From NCBI RefSeq assembly GCF_001586255.1, contig NZ_CP014544.1, forward strand, positions 408,501 to 472,500: a stretch of 64,000 nt of DNA, given 5' to 3'. A program made the translations under genes and the position numbers. The DNA comes from Zhongshania aliphaticivorans (GTDB lineage Bacteria > Pseudomonadota > Gammaproteobacteria > Pseudomonadales > Spongiibacteraceae). Position 1 is the first letter of the stretch; each line of letters begins with the position of its first letter. Positions 25,496 to 34,582 of the stretch are shown here, in pieces. The notes under the pieces were generated by a model. It ran no database searches. It was not told the DNA's origin and saw nothing but the letters and a program-made list of their open reading frames with translations.

Positions 25496-27682
25496 ATGTC
25501 TTCGCAGGCCAATTCTAGGGTGCAGCACGCAGGCTTACAGATTGCCGATGTACTTTATCGCTTGGTCAACGAGGAGGTCGCTCCTGGTACCGGTATTAGC
25601 CCAGATCAATTTTGGGATGCGATGGCGGCAGTGATTAAAGATCTCGCCCCTAAAAATCGCGCTTTACTGGCTAAGCGCGAGCAGATCCAGGCGCAAATTG
25701 ACGACTGGCATCGCGCTAATCGCGGTCAGTTCGACGCAGCAAAGTATAAAGCCTTTTTGACCGAAATTAATTACCTGCTTCCTGAACCTGCTGATTTTGC
25801 GGTTAGCACCGTGAATGTTGACGAGGAAATCGCCAATCTGGCCGGTCCCCAGCTTGTTGTGCCAGTAATGAATGCTCGCTACGCCCTGAACGCTGCGAAT
25901 GCGCGTTGGGGTAGCTTATATGATGCACTATATGGCACCAATGTTATTTCTGAGGCCGATGGTGCTGACAAAGGTAAGGGCTATAACCCTGTGCGCGGCG
26001 CCAAAGTTATCGCTTACGCTCGTCAATTTTTGGACAGCAGTGCGCCTTTGGCTAGTGGTAGTCATGCAGATTCCACGCTGTATCGTGTTGTTAATGGCAG
26101 CTTGGCGGTTAGCTTGGCAGACGGCTCTGTTACCGAGTTGCAGCAGCCTGAGCAGTTTGTCGGTTTTCTGGGTGATGCCGCCAGCCCTAGCAATATTTTG
26201 CTAGTAAATAATGGTTTGCACATCGATATCCAAATAGACGACCAGCACCCTATTGGCAAGGATGATCCGGCGCGAGTTAAAGATTTAGTGCTGGAGTCGG
26301 CACTGACCACTATTCAAGACTGTGAGGATTCGGTAGCCGCAGTAGATGCCGACGACAAAGTTGAGGTTTATCGCAATTGGTTGGGTTTAATGAAGGGCGA
26401 CCTTCAGGAGAAACTCACTAAAGGTGGTAAAGAACTCGTTCGTACCTTAGTTGGCGACCGGACCTTCACCGCAGCCGATGGTAGTGAAAAAATACTGCAT
26501 GGTCGCAGCTTGCTCTTGGTTCGTAACGTTGGTCACTTGATGACCAATGAAGCCATTATTGATGCGGATGGTTTTGAAGTACCCGAAGGCATTATGGATG
26601 CCATGGTCACCGTGTTGGCGGCGATGCACGATCTTAAGCAGACGGGCGCCTTGCGCAACTCTCGCACGGGCAGTGTTTACATTGTTAAGCCCAAAATGCA
26701 TGGCCCTGAAGAAGTGGCTTTTGCTGGCGAATTATTCTCGCGGGTTGAAGACGCGTTTGGTTTGCCGCGCAACACCTTAAAAATCGGCATCATGGACGAG
26801 GAGCGTCGCACTACCGTTAACCTCAAAGCCTGTATTGCTGCGGTGCCAGAGCGGGTTATCTTTATCAATACTGGCTTCTTAGATCGCACCGGTGACGAAA
26901 TTCACACGAGCATGGAAGCCGGCCCATTTGTACGCAAAGCCGACATGAAAAAGCAGGCGTGGATTAACGCCTACGAAGACTGGAACGTTGATATCGGCTT
27001 GGCTTGTGGCTTAAGCGGCCGCGCGCAAATCGGTAAAGGCATGTGGGCCATGCCCGACGAAATGGCCGCGATGATGGAGGCAAAGATTGCTCATCCACAG
27101 GCTGGCGCTAACTGCGCTTGGGTGCCATCGCCTACTGCCGCGACCTTGCACGTCATGCACTATCACCAAGTCAACGTGAAGTCGGTGCAAGCCCAGTTGG
27201 CCAGCCGCCAGCGCGCTGCATTGGACGATATTTTAAGTATTCCGGTTGCGCAGAACCCCAATTGGAGCGCCGAAGAAATCCAGCAAGAGTTGGATAACAA
27301 CGCTCAGGGCATGCTTGGCTATGTAGTGCGCTGGATCGATGCCGGTGTGGGCTGCTCTAAAGTTCCTGATATTAACGATGTTGGCCTGATGGAAGACCGC
27401 GCGACCCTGCGTATCTCCAGTCAGCACATCGCCAACTGGTTACATCACGGCGTTTGTACTGAGGCGCAAGTGATGGAAACCATTAAGCGTATGGCGGCAG
27501 TAGTTGATAGGCAGAATGCCGACGACCCGAGCTACACGCCAATGGCGCCTAACTTCGACGACAGCGTGGCCTTCCAAGCTGCCTGTGAACTGGTCTTTAA
27601 GGGCTGCGAACAGCCTAGTGGCTACACCGAGCCAGTTCTGCATCGCCGTCGTATTGAATACAAAGCTCAAGCTAAGGCTTGA
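25496..27682 (+). CDS. glcB: Malate synthase G
   Basis: 728 residues, the length of monomeric malate synthase G. It condenses glyoxylate with acetyl-CoA to give malate. Visible family parts are the N-terminal [93 protein letters not shown] (catalytic Arg/Glu region), [21 protein letters not shown] and the C-terminal [15 protein letters not shown]. The ATG is preceded by AAGGAG at five bases; an in-frame GTG two codons earlier overlaps that site and is rejected. It is paired divergently with aceA and followed by a strong terminator. Confidence 0.97.
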   Translation: MSSQANSRVQHAGLQIADVLYRLVNEEVAPGTGISPDQFWDAMAAVIKDLAPKNRALLAKREQIQAQIDDWHRANRGQFDAAKYKAFLTEINYLLPEPADFAVSTVNVDEEIANLAGPQLVVPVMNARYALNAANARWGSLYDALYGTNVISEADGADKGKGYNPVRGAKVIAYARQFLDSSAPLASGSHADSTLYRVVNGSLAVSLADGSVTELQQPEQFVGFLGDAASPSNILLVNNGLHIDIQIDDQHPIGKDDPARVKDLVLESALTTIQDCEDSVAAVDADDKVEVYRNWLGLMKGDLQEKLTKGGKELVRTLVGDRTFTAADGSEKILHGRSLLLVRNVGHLMTNEAIIDADGFEVPEGIMDAMVTVLAAMHDLKQTGALRNSRTGSVYIVKPKMHGPEEVAFAGELFSRVEDAFGLPRNTLKIGIMDEERRTTVNLKACIAAVPERVIFINTGFLDRTGDEIHTSMEAGPFVRKADMKKQAWINAYEDWNVDIGLACGLSGRAQIGKGMWAMPDEMAAMMEAKIAHPQAGANCAWVPSPTAATLHVMHYHQVNVKSVQAQLASRQRAALDDILSIPVAQNPNWSAEEIQQELDNNAQGMLGYVVRWIDAGVGCSKVPDINDVGLMEDRATLRISSQHIANWLHHGVCTEAQVMETIKRMAAVVDRQNADDPSYTPMAPNFDDSVAFQAACELVFKGCEQPSGYTEPVLHRRRIEYKAQAKA

Positions 27683-27716
27683 TCTGTAAACGATTCCTTT
27701 CCTGTCAGTGAGGCTT

Positions 27717-27743
27717 GGCCCGGATTTATCCGGGCCTTTTTTA
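27717..27743 (+). terminator. Rho-independent terminator after glcB
   Basis: GGCCCGGA (27717-27724) and TCCGGGCC (27729-27736) form a perfect stem with a 4-base loop, followed by six T. It lies 34 bp after the glcB stop. Confidence 0.93.
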
Positions 27744-27756
27744 TTGCGAAGTCGGG

Positions 27757-27820
27757 CGTCGGATGTCTGATGTCAGACGAAGGTATTGCGGTATTTACGT
27801 CTGACATCAGGCGTCCGGCG
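27757..27820. repeat. 23-bp inverted repeat, dispersed-repeat-like
   Basis: Arms at 27757-27779 and 27798-27820 are complementary apart from three positions that still pair as G-U, with an 18-base loop. The inner part is TCTGATGTCAGACG against CGTCTGACATCAGG. It lies between the glcB terminator and the LysR gene. Similar GCGTCTGGCGTC-like wording recurs in other gaps (about 955, 20970, 21050, 22725), suggesting a degenerate dispersed family. Confidence 0.6.
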
Positions 27821-27908
27821 CCAGACCTAATTTGCTGCCGCTGGCAGCAAAGCTTAAAAACGCCCATAATCACGCCAAACTATAAAGCCCTGCGGAGTTA
27901 TTCTTAGT

Positions 27909-28856
27909 ATGAATCTATCGCGAATCGATCTAAACCTGCTGGTCTATCTCGACGTGCTGTTGCGAGAGAAGAATGTTACCCGTGCCGCGGAGCAGTTAGG
28001 CATTACCCAGCCAGCATTGAGTAATGGTCTGCGCCGTCTGCGGGATTTGTTTAATGATCCGCTGCTGGTGCGTACCAGCGAGGGCATGACGCCGACGGAG
28101 CGTGCCTTGGAGTTGCAGCCCCAGGTGCGGACTATTTTATCGGCAGTGGAGCAGGCGGTATTGCCGGTCTCGGATTTTGAGGTCACTAAGAGTAGCCGGG
28201 TGTTTCGGATTATGGCCAGCGACTATGCGGAGTCTACGCTATTGATGCCGCTGCTATTTAAACTCCGCGACGAAGCGCCGAATATCACTTTAGATATTTT
28301 GACTCCGAGCGACGTGACTTTTCAGGACTTGGAACAAGGCAAGATCGACATGGCAATCAATCGCTTTGATCGTCTGCCTCAGTCTTTTCATCAGGCCACG
28401 GTGTGGCGAGATAGCTTTTCCTGTCTGATGAGCAGTGGCAACTCAGCCTTGGGTAATTTCGATATGGATGCCTTTTTAGCGGCGCCCCATATCTGGGTTA
28501 GCAAGACCGGTATGGGGGTTGGGCGCGGTATGAGTCAGCGCGACAGTCAGCGCTTAGGCTGGGTCGACGAGGCCTTGGCCGAGTGTGGGCACGAGCGGCA
28601 AATCCGCGTGTTTACCCGTCACTATCAGGTGGCGGCATTACTGGCGAAACACCCTGATTTAATTGCTACCCTGCCGACTCAGGTAGCTAATTTGTACGTG
28701 GATGACCCGCGTTTAGCCGTGCGCAAACCGCCGTTTATGATAATACCTATTGAGCTTAAGCTCGCGTGGAGCCCCCTGTTACAGCATGACCCGGGTCATA
28801 TTTGGCTGCGGCGTCGTATTGTTGAGGTGGGCGAGGAAATTTCCGGTCGCGCCTGA
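27909..28856 (+). CDS. LysR-family transcriptional regulator
   Basis: 315 residues. The N-terminal HTH is MNLSRIDLNLLVYLDVLLREKNVTRAAEQLGITQPALSNGLRRLRDLFNDPLLVR, of the NodD/SyrM-like 'IDLNLL' subgroup, with the effector domain from about 90. It is downstream of glcB on the same strand but separated by a terminator and an inverted repeat, so it is probably transcribed on its own. It may control the glyoxylate-shunt genes; this is proximity only. Confidence 0.9.
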   Translation: MNLSRIDLNLLVYLDVLLREKNVTRAAEQLGITQPALSNGLRRLRDLFNDPLLVRTSEGMTPTERALELQPQVRTILSAVEQAVLPVSDFEVTKSSRVFRIMASDYAESTLLMPLLFKLRDEAPNITLDILTPSDVTFQDLEQGKIDMAINRFDRLPQSFHQATVWRDSFSCLMSSGNSALGNFDMDAFLAAPHIWVSKTGMGVGRGMSQRDSQRLGWVDEALAECGHERQIRVFTRHYQVAALLAKHPDLIATLPTQVANLYVDDPRLAVRKPPFMIIPIELKLAWSPLLQHDPGHIWLRRRIVEVGEEISGRA

Positions 28857-28997
28857 GTTTGGCGGGGGTGTGACAACTTCCGCAATATTGGCCGCTGATC
28901 GTCGAATCTCGGCAAATAAGCAATAAATTGGCCCGGTGGCGTGACCTTGCCGGTCAAAACTGTCATGCTTGTCGGCTTATTTTAACGGGAGGCTCCC

Positions 28998-29483
28998 ATG
29001 ATTATTGCTAACGATTGCGTAGTGGCTTTTCACTACACCCTGACCGACGAAGCTGGTGCTGAGATTGACACGTCAAAAGGTCAAGAGCCACTGGCCTATC
29101 TGCATGGTCACGGCGGTATTATCCCAGGTTTAGAGCGTGAGCTGACCGGCAAAACTACCGGCGACGCGATGAAAGTGACTGTTCAGCCAGAAGATGGCTA
29201 CGGTGAACTGAACCCTGAATTGATCCAAGCGGTACCTCGTGAAGCATTCCAAGGCGTCGATCAAATCGAAGTCGGCATGCAGTTCCAGGCGTCCGGCGCG
29301 CAGGGTCAAGTGCAAACCGTTGTTGTTAAAGCGGTTGACGACGAGTCTGTTACTGTTGATGCCAACCACCCTTTAGCGGGTCAGGTATTGCAGTTTGACG
29401 TCAGCATTGAAGAAGTTCGTGTTGCCAGTGAAGAAGAACTCAGCCATGGCCATGTCCACGGCGCCGGTGGTCATCAGCACTGA
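28998..29483 (+). CDS. FKBP-type peptidyl-prolyl isomerase, SlyD-like
   Basis: 161 residues. The N-terminal FKBP domain (VVAFHYTLTDEAGAEIDTS...PLAYLHGHGGIIPGLERELTGKTTGD) is interrupted by an IF chaperone insert (about 68-125: VQPEDGYGELNPELIQAVPREAF). The C-terminal tail is His-rich (HGHVHGAGGHQH), as in SlyD, which binds nickel and assists folding and metal delivery. The tail is shorter than in E. coli SlyD. GGGAGG precedes the ATG, and a strong terminator follows. It is a single-gene unit. Confidence 0.92.
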   Translation: MIIANDCVVAFHYTLTDEAGAEIDTSKGQEPLAYLHGHGGIIPGLERELTGKTTGDAMKVTVQPEDGYGELNPELIQAVPREAFQGVDQIEVGMQFQASGAQGQVQTVVVKAVDDESVTVDANHPLAGQVLQFDVSIEEVRVASEEELSHGHVHGAGGHQH

Positions 29484-29500
29484 TTACCTAAGAGTTTTAA

Positions 29501-29526
29501 AAGAGGCCAATTGGCCTCTTTTTTTT
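29501..29526 (+). terminator. Rho-independent terminator after the SlyD-like gene
   Basis: AAGAGGCCAATTGGCCTCTT is a perfect 20-base palindrome at 29501-29520 followed by six more T. Confidence 0.92.
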
Positions 29527-29706
29527 GCCTGTAATTCTGCTTTATCGTTCCTCTTTTGCTCAAACCTAAAACTTAGCGCCTATTGGCAAGAAACCTGCTT
29601 AATGAATATTGATATGTTTGGTATGGACTGGCATCGGGCTGTGCTATACCTAAACGATGTGTTCGATTCATTCTGATCTAAGCATCGCCAGCTTTAGGAG
29701 GCTTAT

Positions 29707-31434
29707 TTGCCGGACATGCGCGCCGACTTGACTGAGTTTTTATTGCAAGAACGTTTGCCGGAGCAATATCGCCAGCAGATACAGGCTTATTTTATCCCTT
29801 TCATTAACGAGGTATTACCGCGGATTCGCGCGGGTGACTTGCGTGTATTGGGCATTCACGGCGCCCAGGGCAGTGGCAAATCGACCTTGGCCGCTTTTTT
29901 TCAATGGTATCTGCAGCGCGAACACGGCATGACAGTGGCGGTGGTGTCGATAGACGACTTCTATTTACGCCGCGCTGAGCGCCAAGATTTGGCGGCGAAA
30001 GTGCACCCCTTGCTTCTAACGCGCGGTGTGCCGGGCAGCCATGACGTGCCGCTTGCCGAGCAAACCTTGGCGGCCTTATTGACCTTAAAGTCGGGGCAGA
30101 GCGTGGATTTACCGCGGTTTGACAAGGCCTGTGACGATCGGGCCCAGCGCATCGCGTGGCCGCGCATTTCCGGTCCGGTTGACCTCATTATCTTTGAGGG
30201 TTGGTGTTTGGGAGCGGCGCCTTGCGAGGAACCTGCTTTGGCCACACCAGTGAACGCACTTGAAGCGGAAGAAGACCCCGACGGCGTTTGGCGGGCCTAT
30301 GTAAATGCCGCGCTTGCTGGGGAATATCGTCGTCTTTTTGCAAAAATAGATTATTTATTGATGCTGGCGGCGCCCAGCTTTGACTGCGTGCAGGGCTGGC
30401 GGCTTGAGCAGGAGCAAAAGCTGGCGGCGACGCTGGATGTGGCTGCCGCACCAGCGTTAATGGATGCGGTGGCCATTGAGCGCTTTATTCAGCACTACGA
30501 GCGGATTACTCGCCAGTGTCTACAATACCTTCCCTTCCAAGCGGATTGTGTGATGACGATGGCCGCAGATCGGCGGATTAGTGCGGTAGGTTACCTACAA
30601 CGCGGCAATGACCATGCTCGTCAGAGCCTGGTTTTTACCGATTTAGATGGCACGCTGCTGGATCATGATAATTACTCCTTCAGTGCAGCGACCCAAGCAC
30701 TTGCTCGCTTAGCCGACCTCGGGGTGGTGTGGGTACTCAATACCAGCAAGACCCAGGCCGAGCTCCATAAGTTGGCCGCCCAGCTAAAAAATCCCTACCC
30801 CTTTATTATTGAAAATGGCGCTGCCGTGGTGGTGCCCGCCGGCTGTGATTTGCTGGCCGATGTTGATTTGAGCACAGTAAATGGCCAGCGGGTAAAGGAA
30901 TTTGCGCCACGCCGCGACGAGGTCCTAACACTATTGCGTACTTGGCGAGCGCAGGGCGGCTATCAGTTTTCTGGCTTTGCGGATTTTGATGCACCAACTT
31001 TGTGCAATATAGCAGGGCTCAGTTTGGGAGAGGCCGAATTAGCACTGCAGCGTGAGTACTCGGAGCCTATTTGTTGGGAAGACACAGATGAGCGCTGGCA
31101 GGAGTTTGCTGGCCTGCTTGCCGCAGAAGGCTTGCAGGCCCTAAAAGGTGGCCGTTTTATCCATATTATGGGCACTGCAGATAAGGGCCGGGCGATGGCG
31201 TGGCTGGCTTCTTGCTTATACCCAATAGGGCCTGCGCCGCAGCTGATCGCGCTGGGTGACAGCGGTAACGATGTCGCCATGCTGGAGCGAGCAGATATTG
31301 CTGTGGTGGTGCGCTCGCCACATCATTTACCGCCGCAGATTACGGCGCCACAGGGAGAGTTACGTATTACTGAAGGTTTTGGCCCAGTCGGTTGGAACGA
31401 GGCCTTAATAGACATATTTGGTGCGGGCGATTAA
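29707..31434 (+). CDS. Fusion: D-glycerate 3-kinase domain plus MpgP/GpgP-type HAD phosphatase
   Basis: 575 residues in two domains. Residues about 1-300 are a P-loop kinase of the plant GLYK/YGR205W type, with Walker A GAQGSGKST (52-60), VSIDDFYLR and LIIFEGWCLGA; it would convert D-glycerate to 3-phosphoglycerate. Residues about 308-572 are a HAD-IIB phosphatase of the mannosyl/glucosyl-3-phosphoglycerate phosphatase family, with VFTDLDGTLLD (Asp312, Asp314), LNTSKTQAEL, FIIENGAAVVVP and ALGDSGNDVAML. The TTG start is fixed by AGGAGG five bases upstream; an ATG three codons in is too far from it. It heads an operon with a GT81-like synthase and a GH13_18 phosphorylase, so the phosphatase probably makes glucosylglycerate. 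Confidence 0.85.
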   Translation: MPDMRADLTEFLLQERLPEQYRQQIQAYFIPFINEVLPRIRAGDLRVLGIHGAQGSGKSTLAAFFQWYLQREHGMTVAVVSIDDFYLRRAERQDLAAKVHPLLLTRGVPGSHDVPLAEQTLAALLTLKSGQSVDLPRFDKACDDRAQRIAWPRISGPVDLIIFEGWCLGAAPCEEPALATPVNALEAEEDPDGVWRAYVNAALAGEYRRLFAKIDYLLMLAAPSFDCVQGWRLEQEQKLAATLDVAAAPALMDAVAIERFIQHYERITRQCLQYLPFQADCVMTMAADRRISAVGYLQRGNDHARQSLVFTDLDGTLLDHDNYSFSAATQALARLADLGVVWVLNTSKTQAELHKLAAQLKNPYPFIIENGAAVVVPAGCDLLADVDLSTVNGQRVKEFAPRRDEVLTLLRTWRAQGGYQFSGFADFDAPTLCNIAGLSLGEAELALQREYSEPICWEDTDERWQEFAGLLAAEGLQALKGGRFIHIMGTADKGRAMAWLASCLYPIGPAPQLIALGDSGNDVAMLERADIAVVVRSPHHLPPQITAPQGELRITEGFGPVGWNEALIDIFGAGD

Positions 31435-31479
31435 ATCGCGTTAGCACTCTGACGTTTTTAAAATAATATAGGCAATAAT

Positions 31480-32703
31480 ATGGGCGATTTTTACCAGAAC
31501 GGCATCATTACCACCTTACACAATTTGATTGATCGGCCGGTGAGTGACATTGAGGCTGAACTGAAACAATTCTCCAAGCAACGGCCAATGGCCCTGATGC
31601 TGCCCTCGCTGTTTTCAGAGCTAGAAGGCCCAGCGCTGGCCGCGATCATTGATGAAATTGCCAAGGTCGATTATATCGATGAAATTATTATTGGTTTGGA
31701 TCAGGCCGATGAGGCTCAGTATCGCTACGCCTTAAAATTCTTTAGTCGGCTACCCCAGCGTCATCGCGTGCTGTGGAATGATGGCCCGCGGCTGCGGGCA
31801 ATTGATGCTCGGCTGCAAAAGCGTGGTCTTTCTCCGGAAGAGCCGGGCAAGGGCCGCAATGTGTGGTATTGCCTTGGCTTTATTCAGGCCTCGGGTCGCG
31901 CCGAGGCAATCGCTCTGCACGACTGCGATATTCTGACCTACGACCGTCGACTGCTTGCGCAATTGTTTTATCCCGTGGCTAATCCGGCCTTTAACTATGA
32001 GTTTTGTAAGGGCTATTACGCGCGGGTTGCCGACGGCAAAATCAATGGCCGGGTGAGCCGCTTGTTGGTCACGCCGCTGATTCGCTCCTTAAAGAAAATT
32101 CTTGGTGGCTCGGATTATCTCGAGTATTTAGACAGTTATCGTTACCCGCTGTCGGGTGAATTTTCGATGCGCATGGATGTGTTAAACGATCTGCGTATTC
32201 CCAGCGACTGGGGCCTAGAGATTGGCGTGCTTTCGGAGATGTACCGCAATTACTCCACTAACCGTCTGTGCCAGGTCGATATTGCCGATGTTTACGATCA
32301 TAAGCACCAATCCCTGTCTGCAGCGGATGACAGCAGTGGTTTGTCAAAAATGTCGATTGATATATCCAAGGCGATTTTCCGCAAGTTGGCCACTAATGGC
32401 GTGGTGTTTAATAGCGAAACCTTCCGCACCATCAAGGCAACCTATTACCGAGTTGCCCTAGATTTTGTCGACAGCTATCGCGCCGACGCGGTGATGAATG
32501 GTCTTGATTTGGACCTTCATCGGGAAGAGCAGGCGGTTGAGTTGTTTGCTCAAAATATTGTAAAGGCGGGCAATATGTTTCTGGAAAATCCCATGGAAAC
32601 ACCGTTTATACCGAGCTGGAATAGGGTAGGCAGCGCCGAGCCGACCTTGTTGGCCGACATGCTGGCCGCAGTGGAGGCTGACAACGAGGAATTCGCATCG
32701 TAA
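31480..32703 (+). CDS. Glycosyltransferase, glucosyl-3-phosphoglycerate synthase-like (GT81)
   Basis: 407 residues with a GT-A fold. The nucleotide-sugar part has PSLFSELEGPALAAIIDEIAKVDYIDEIIIGLDQ, GKGRNVWYCLGFIQA and the metal-binding DCD motif in ALHDCDILTYD (Asp148-Asp150). PLSGEFSMRMDVL and DWGLEIGVLSEMY are like the acceptor region of GpgS enzymes. The likely reaction is NDP-glucose plus 3-phosphoglycerate giving glucosyl-3-phosphoglycerate, which the upstream HAD domain would dephosphorylate. Mannosyl transfer is possible but disfavoured by the neighbouring glucosylglycerate phosphorylase. It overlaps the next gene by one base (TAATG). Confidence 0.85.
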   Translation: MGDFYQNGIITTLHNLIDRPVSDIEAELKQFSKQRPMALMLPSLFSELEGPALAAIIDEIAKVDYIDEIIIGLDQADEAQYRYALKFFSRLPQRHRVLWNDGPRLRAIDARLQKRGLSPEEPGKGRNVWYCLGFIQASGRAEAIALHDCDILTYDRRLLAQLFYPVANPAFNYEFCKGYYARVADGKINGRVSRLLVTPLIRSLKKILGGSDYLEYLDSYRYPLSGEFSMRMDVLNDLRIPSDWGLEIGVLSEMYRNYSTNRLCQVDIADVYDHKHQSLSAADDSSGLSKMSIDISKAIFRKLATNGVVFNSETFRTIKATYYRVALDFVDSYRADAVMNGLDLDLHREEQAVELFAQNIVKAGNMFLENPMETPFIPSWNRVGSAEPTLLADMLAAVEADNEEFAS

Positions 32704-34469
32704 TGACGGAATTAAGCCCCGCGCAACATTTGCGTAATCGACTTGCCGCCCATTTGGAGGTTTTGTATCCGCAGCTCGGTAATGCGGGCCTCATTGAGGA
32801 AATGATTGCGGCAATGGCCTTAGATCAGCGCTGTTTTATGCCCGAGGCTCATAAAAACCACTGGGACGAAAGTGACGCCTTAGTCATTACTTATGGCGAC
32901 TCGATTCTGCGCGACGGTGAGTGGCCGCTGCATACTCTGCATGATTTCCTGCGGCGGGAGTTGCGCGGCGTGGTTAGCGGCGTCCATATTCTGCCCTTTT
33001 ACCCCTATAGCTCCGACGATGGTTTTTCGGTGATCAACTATGTGGAGGTTAATCCTTCTTTGGGTGATTGGCAGGACGTGAGTGCGATCGCCCGCGATTT
33101 TGATTTAATGGCAGATTTGGTCATAAATCATTGCTCTAGCCGCAGTCTGTGGTTTGAGAATTTTAAGCAGCGCCGCGACCCCGGCCAAGATTATTTTGTG
33201 GAGGTCGACCCCAGCGTCGATTTAAGTGCCGTGGTGCGGCCCCGCACCAGCCCCTTGTTGAGCGAGGTGCAAACCCTCGACGGCAAACGGCATGTTTGGT
33301 GTACTTTTAGCCACGATCAAGTCGACCTTAACTTTGAAAACCCCAAGGTTCTGCTGGAATTTATTAAAATTATCCGTTATTACCTCGATATGGGCGTTAA
33401 AATTTTCCGCCTCGACGCAGTGGCGTTTTTGTGGAAAATCCCCGGTACCAGTAGTTTGAATTTGGAGCAGACCCACGAGGCCGTGCGCCTGCTGCGCAGT
33501 TTAATTGAGCACGCCGTCCCCGACGCGATTATCATCACCGAAACCAATATTCCCCTGCGCGAGAATCTGGCCTATTTCGGCAATGCCAATGAAGCCCATA
33601 TGGTTTACAACTTTTCGCTGCCGCCGCTATTAATTAACACCTTGGTCACGGGCAGTAGCCGCGCCTTAAAAACGTGGATGATGGGCATGCCTGCGGCCCA
33701 AGACGGCACCACGTATTTTAATTTTATTGCCTCCCACGATGGCATCGGCTTGCGGCCAGCGGAAGGTTTGCTCGACGACGAGGAAATTAAAGCGCTGGTG
33801 GGCGTAATGCAAAAAAGTGGCGGCCGGGTGTCGTGGCGGGCCTTGGCCAATGGTGAAAACCGTCCTTATGAAATCAACATCAGTTTGTTCGATGCTATGC
33901 GTCGTCGCCTCGATGGCAGTCACGGGGGCGATGGCGAGGATGGTTACCAAGAGCAGCGCTTTATTTGCGCCCATGCACTAATGCTGGCGGTACAGGGCGT
34001 ACCGGCGTTCTATATCCACAGCCTGTTAGCGACTGAAAACGATGAGAATCGCGTTTTGCATACCAGTCATAACCGCGCGATTAATCGTCATCAGTGGTCG
34101 GCAGATAACTTAGAAGAGCAGCTCGCCACAACGAGTCATCACGCGCGGATATTTGCCGTGCTTAAAGAGCTAATTAAGTTGCGGGCTAAGCAGCCTGCTT
34201 TCCACCCCAACGCCGCGCAGTATCCTTTGCATTTGGGCGATCACGTATTTGGTTTGCGCCGAGAGTGTCGCACCGAGGGTAGCGCCGGACAAAGCTTGTT
34301 GGCCATCTATAATATTAGCGCCTGCGCCCAAACGCTGGCGATGAGTAGTTTGAACTTAGATGCCGATAAGCACTGGCGCGAATTGCTCAGTGACACTGAT
34401 ATTCACCCCGAGGCGGGTGATATCGTCTTGCCGCCCTATGCCTATTGCTGGCTTGCCTCGCGGCCATAA
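32703..34469 (+). CDS. GH13_18 phosphorylase, probable glucosylglycerate phosphorylase
   Basis: 588 residues related to sucrose phosphorylase. The (beta/alpha)8 barrel carries VHILPFYPYSSDDGFSVINY, the nucleophile in FRLDAVAF (Asp238), the acid/base Glu in IITETNIP (Glu280) and the transition-state Asp in ASHDGIG (Asp346). FLWK after the nucleophile segment and the long N terminus fit the glucosylglycerate phosphorylase subgroup (as E. coli YcjM) better than true sucrose phosphorylases. It would release glucose 1-phosphate and D-glycerate. The glycerate could return to 3-phosphoglycerate through the kinase domain encoded first in this operon. The call is strengthened by the neighbours; substrate is not proven. 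Confidence 0.87.
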   Translation: MTELSPAQHLRNRLAAHLEVLYPQLGNAGLIEEMIAAMALDQRCFMPEAHKNHWDESDALVITYGDSILRDGEWPLHTLHDFLRRELRGVVSGVHILPFYPYSSDDGFSVINYVEVNPSLGDWQDVSAIARDFDLMADLVINHCSSRSLWFENFKQRRDPGQDYFVEVDPSVDLSAVVRPRTSPLLSEVQTLDGKRHVWCTFSHDQVDLNFENPKVLLEFIKIIRYYLDMGVKIFRLDAVAFLWKIPGTSSLNLEQTHEAVRLLRSLIEHAVPDAIIITETNIPLRENLAYFGNANEAHMVYNFSLPPLLINTLVTGSSRALKTWMMGMPAAQDGTTYFNFIASHDGIGLRPAEGLLDDEEIKALVGVMQKSGGRVSWRALANGENRPYEINISLFDAMRRRLDGSHGGDGEDGYQEQRFICAHALMLAVQGVPAFYIHSLLATENDENRVLHTSHNRAINRHQWSADNLEEQLATTSHHARIFAVLKELIKLRAKQPAFHPNAAQYPLHLGDHVFGLRRECRTEGSAGQSLLAIYNISACAQTLAMSSLNLDADKHWRELLSDTDIHPEAGDIVLPPYAYCWLASRP

Positions 34470-34582
34470 TTTTTGGCGGTGAATGATCTGCATGTCTATT
34501 GACCTGTGATGTCACTAAAGCCGGAGCCATAAACTGCTATGGTGTTCTGAATTTTATTTGAACACTGTATCTGAGGTTCGTG

